The notes under the pieces were generated by a model. It had not been told where the DNA came from. It saw nothing but the letters and a program-made list of their open reading frames with translations, and ran no database searches. From Chlamydiota bacterium (lineage in GTDB: Bacteria > Chlamydiota > Chlamydiia > Chlamydiales > SM23-39): DNA of 5,285 nt. The DNA lies in NCBI GenBank assembly GCA_027459365.1, contig DAIDIM010000143.1, forward strand, positions 1 to 5,285, given 5' to 3'. A program made the position numbers and the translations under genes. Positions 5,171 to 5,285 of this stretch are shown one piece after another; the stretch's first letter is position 1; every line of letters begins with the position of its first letter.

Positions 5171-5285
5171 GAGTTCAATTAATAAATTAATAACTGGTCT
5201 ACATCATCATGTAATAATCAAGGCAATTTACAGTGTCGAAAAAAGACAACCACAACAGTCAACACAGTCGCCATATCCGTCATAG
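5169..5285 (+). CDS. Doubtful 38-residue hypothetical ORF ending at the window edge
   Basis: An ATG at 5169 opens a 38-codon frame that ends in TAG at 5283-5285, the last bases of the window. The product starts MSSINKLITGLHHH, then IIKAIYSVEKRQ, and has a Gln/Ser/Pro-rich tail. No family is recognised and there is no membrane segment. There is no Shine-Dalgarno before the ATG, which lies in the ATTATA repeat. In favour are the possible promoter at 5105-5134 and the return of G+C to about 43% over the last 65 bases. It may equally be chance or part of non-chlamydial flanking DNA. Confidence 0.15.
   Translation: MSSINKLITGLHHHVIIKAIYSVEKRQPQQSTQSPYPS

Noticed and set aside
5195..5285. Minus-strand frames open to the right edge, one giving a short hydrophobic stretch (MTDMATVLTVVVVFF)
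   Set aside because: Only about 20 codons before a stop, no family match and no upstream context, so it cannot be called as a gene end.
1..5285. CRISPR array, tRNA or rRNA genes, IS element or integrase attachment site
   Set aside because: No regularly spaced repeats, cloverleaf, rRNA-like stretch, transposase or flanking duplication could be seen on either strand.

Overview
The window carries the 3' end of a division and cell-wall (dcw) gene cluster followed by a two-gene AbiE-type (type IV) toxin-antitoxin-like cassette on the opposite strand. The strongest taxonomic clue is a single intact 756-codon gene that joins MurC (UDP-MurNAc-L-alanine ligase) to Ddl (D-Ala-D-Ala ligase). That fusion, in the order ftsW-murG-murC/ddl, is characteristic of the Chlamydiae. 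The moderate GC content (roughly 40-45% in the coding part) and the compact, divergent MurG would suit an environmental, Parachlamydia-like chlamydia. This assignment rests on gene structure, not on a database search.

Layout. Positions 1 to about 176 are GC-rich and purine-rich, do not look chlamydial, and do not encode the FtsW part expected there. From about 177 to 413 lies the C-terminal end of FtsW. murG (394-1371) overlaps ftsW by 20 bases, and murC/ddl (1368-3638) overlaps murG through ATGA, so the three + strand genes read as one translationally linked operon. FtsW polymerises septal glycan, MurG makes lipid II, MurC adds L-Ala to UDP-MurNAc, and Ddl makes the D-Ala-D-Ala dipeptide for the same stem peptide.

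On the minus strand, convergent with murC/ddl and overlapping its 3' end by 28 bases, are an AbiEii-like nucleotidyltransferase (4222-4962) and a downstream winged-helix AbiEi-like protein (3611-4225), also joined by ATGA. The order is toxin-like gene first, antitoxin-like gene second, the reverse of classical abiE operons. A near-consensus promoter sits directly before the toxin gene. Its -35 box is one arm of a perfect 7-bp inverted repeat, which suggests autorepression, and its -10 box is so close to the ATG that the mRNA may be leaderless.

The last ~290 bases are very AT-rich and mostly non-coding. They hold short AT repeats, a possible + strand promoter and a doubtful 38-codon ORF whose stop codon is the last three bases of the window. 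The abrupt change of sequence character at the left edge means a misassembly, contamination or true rearrangement there should be excluded before anything is built on it.
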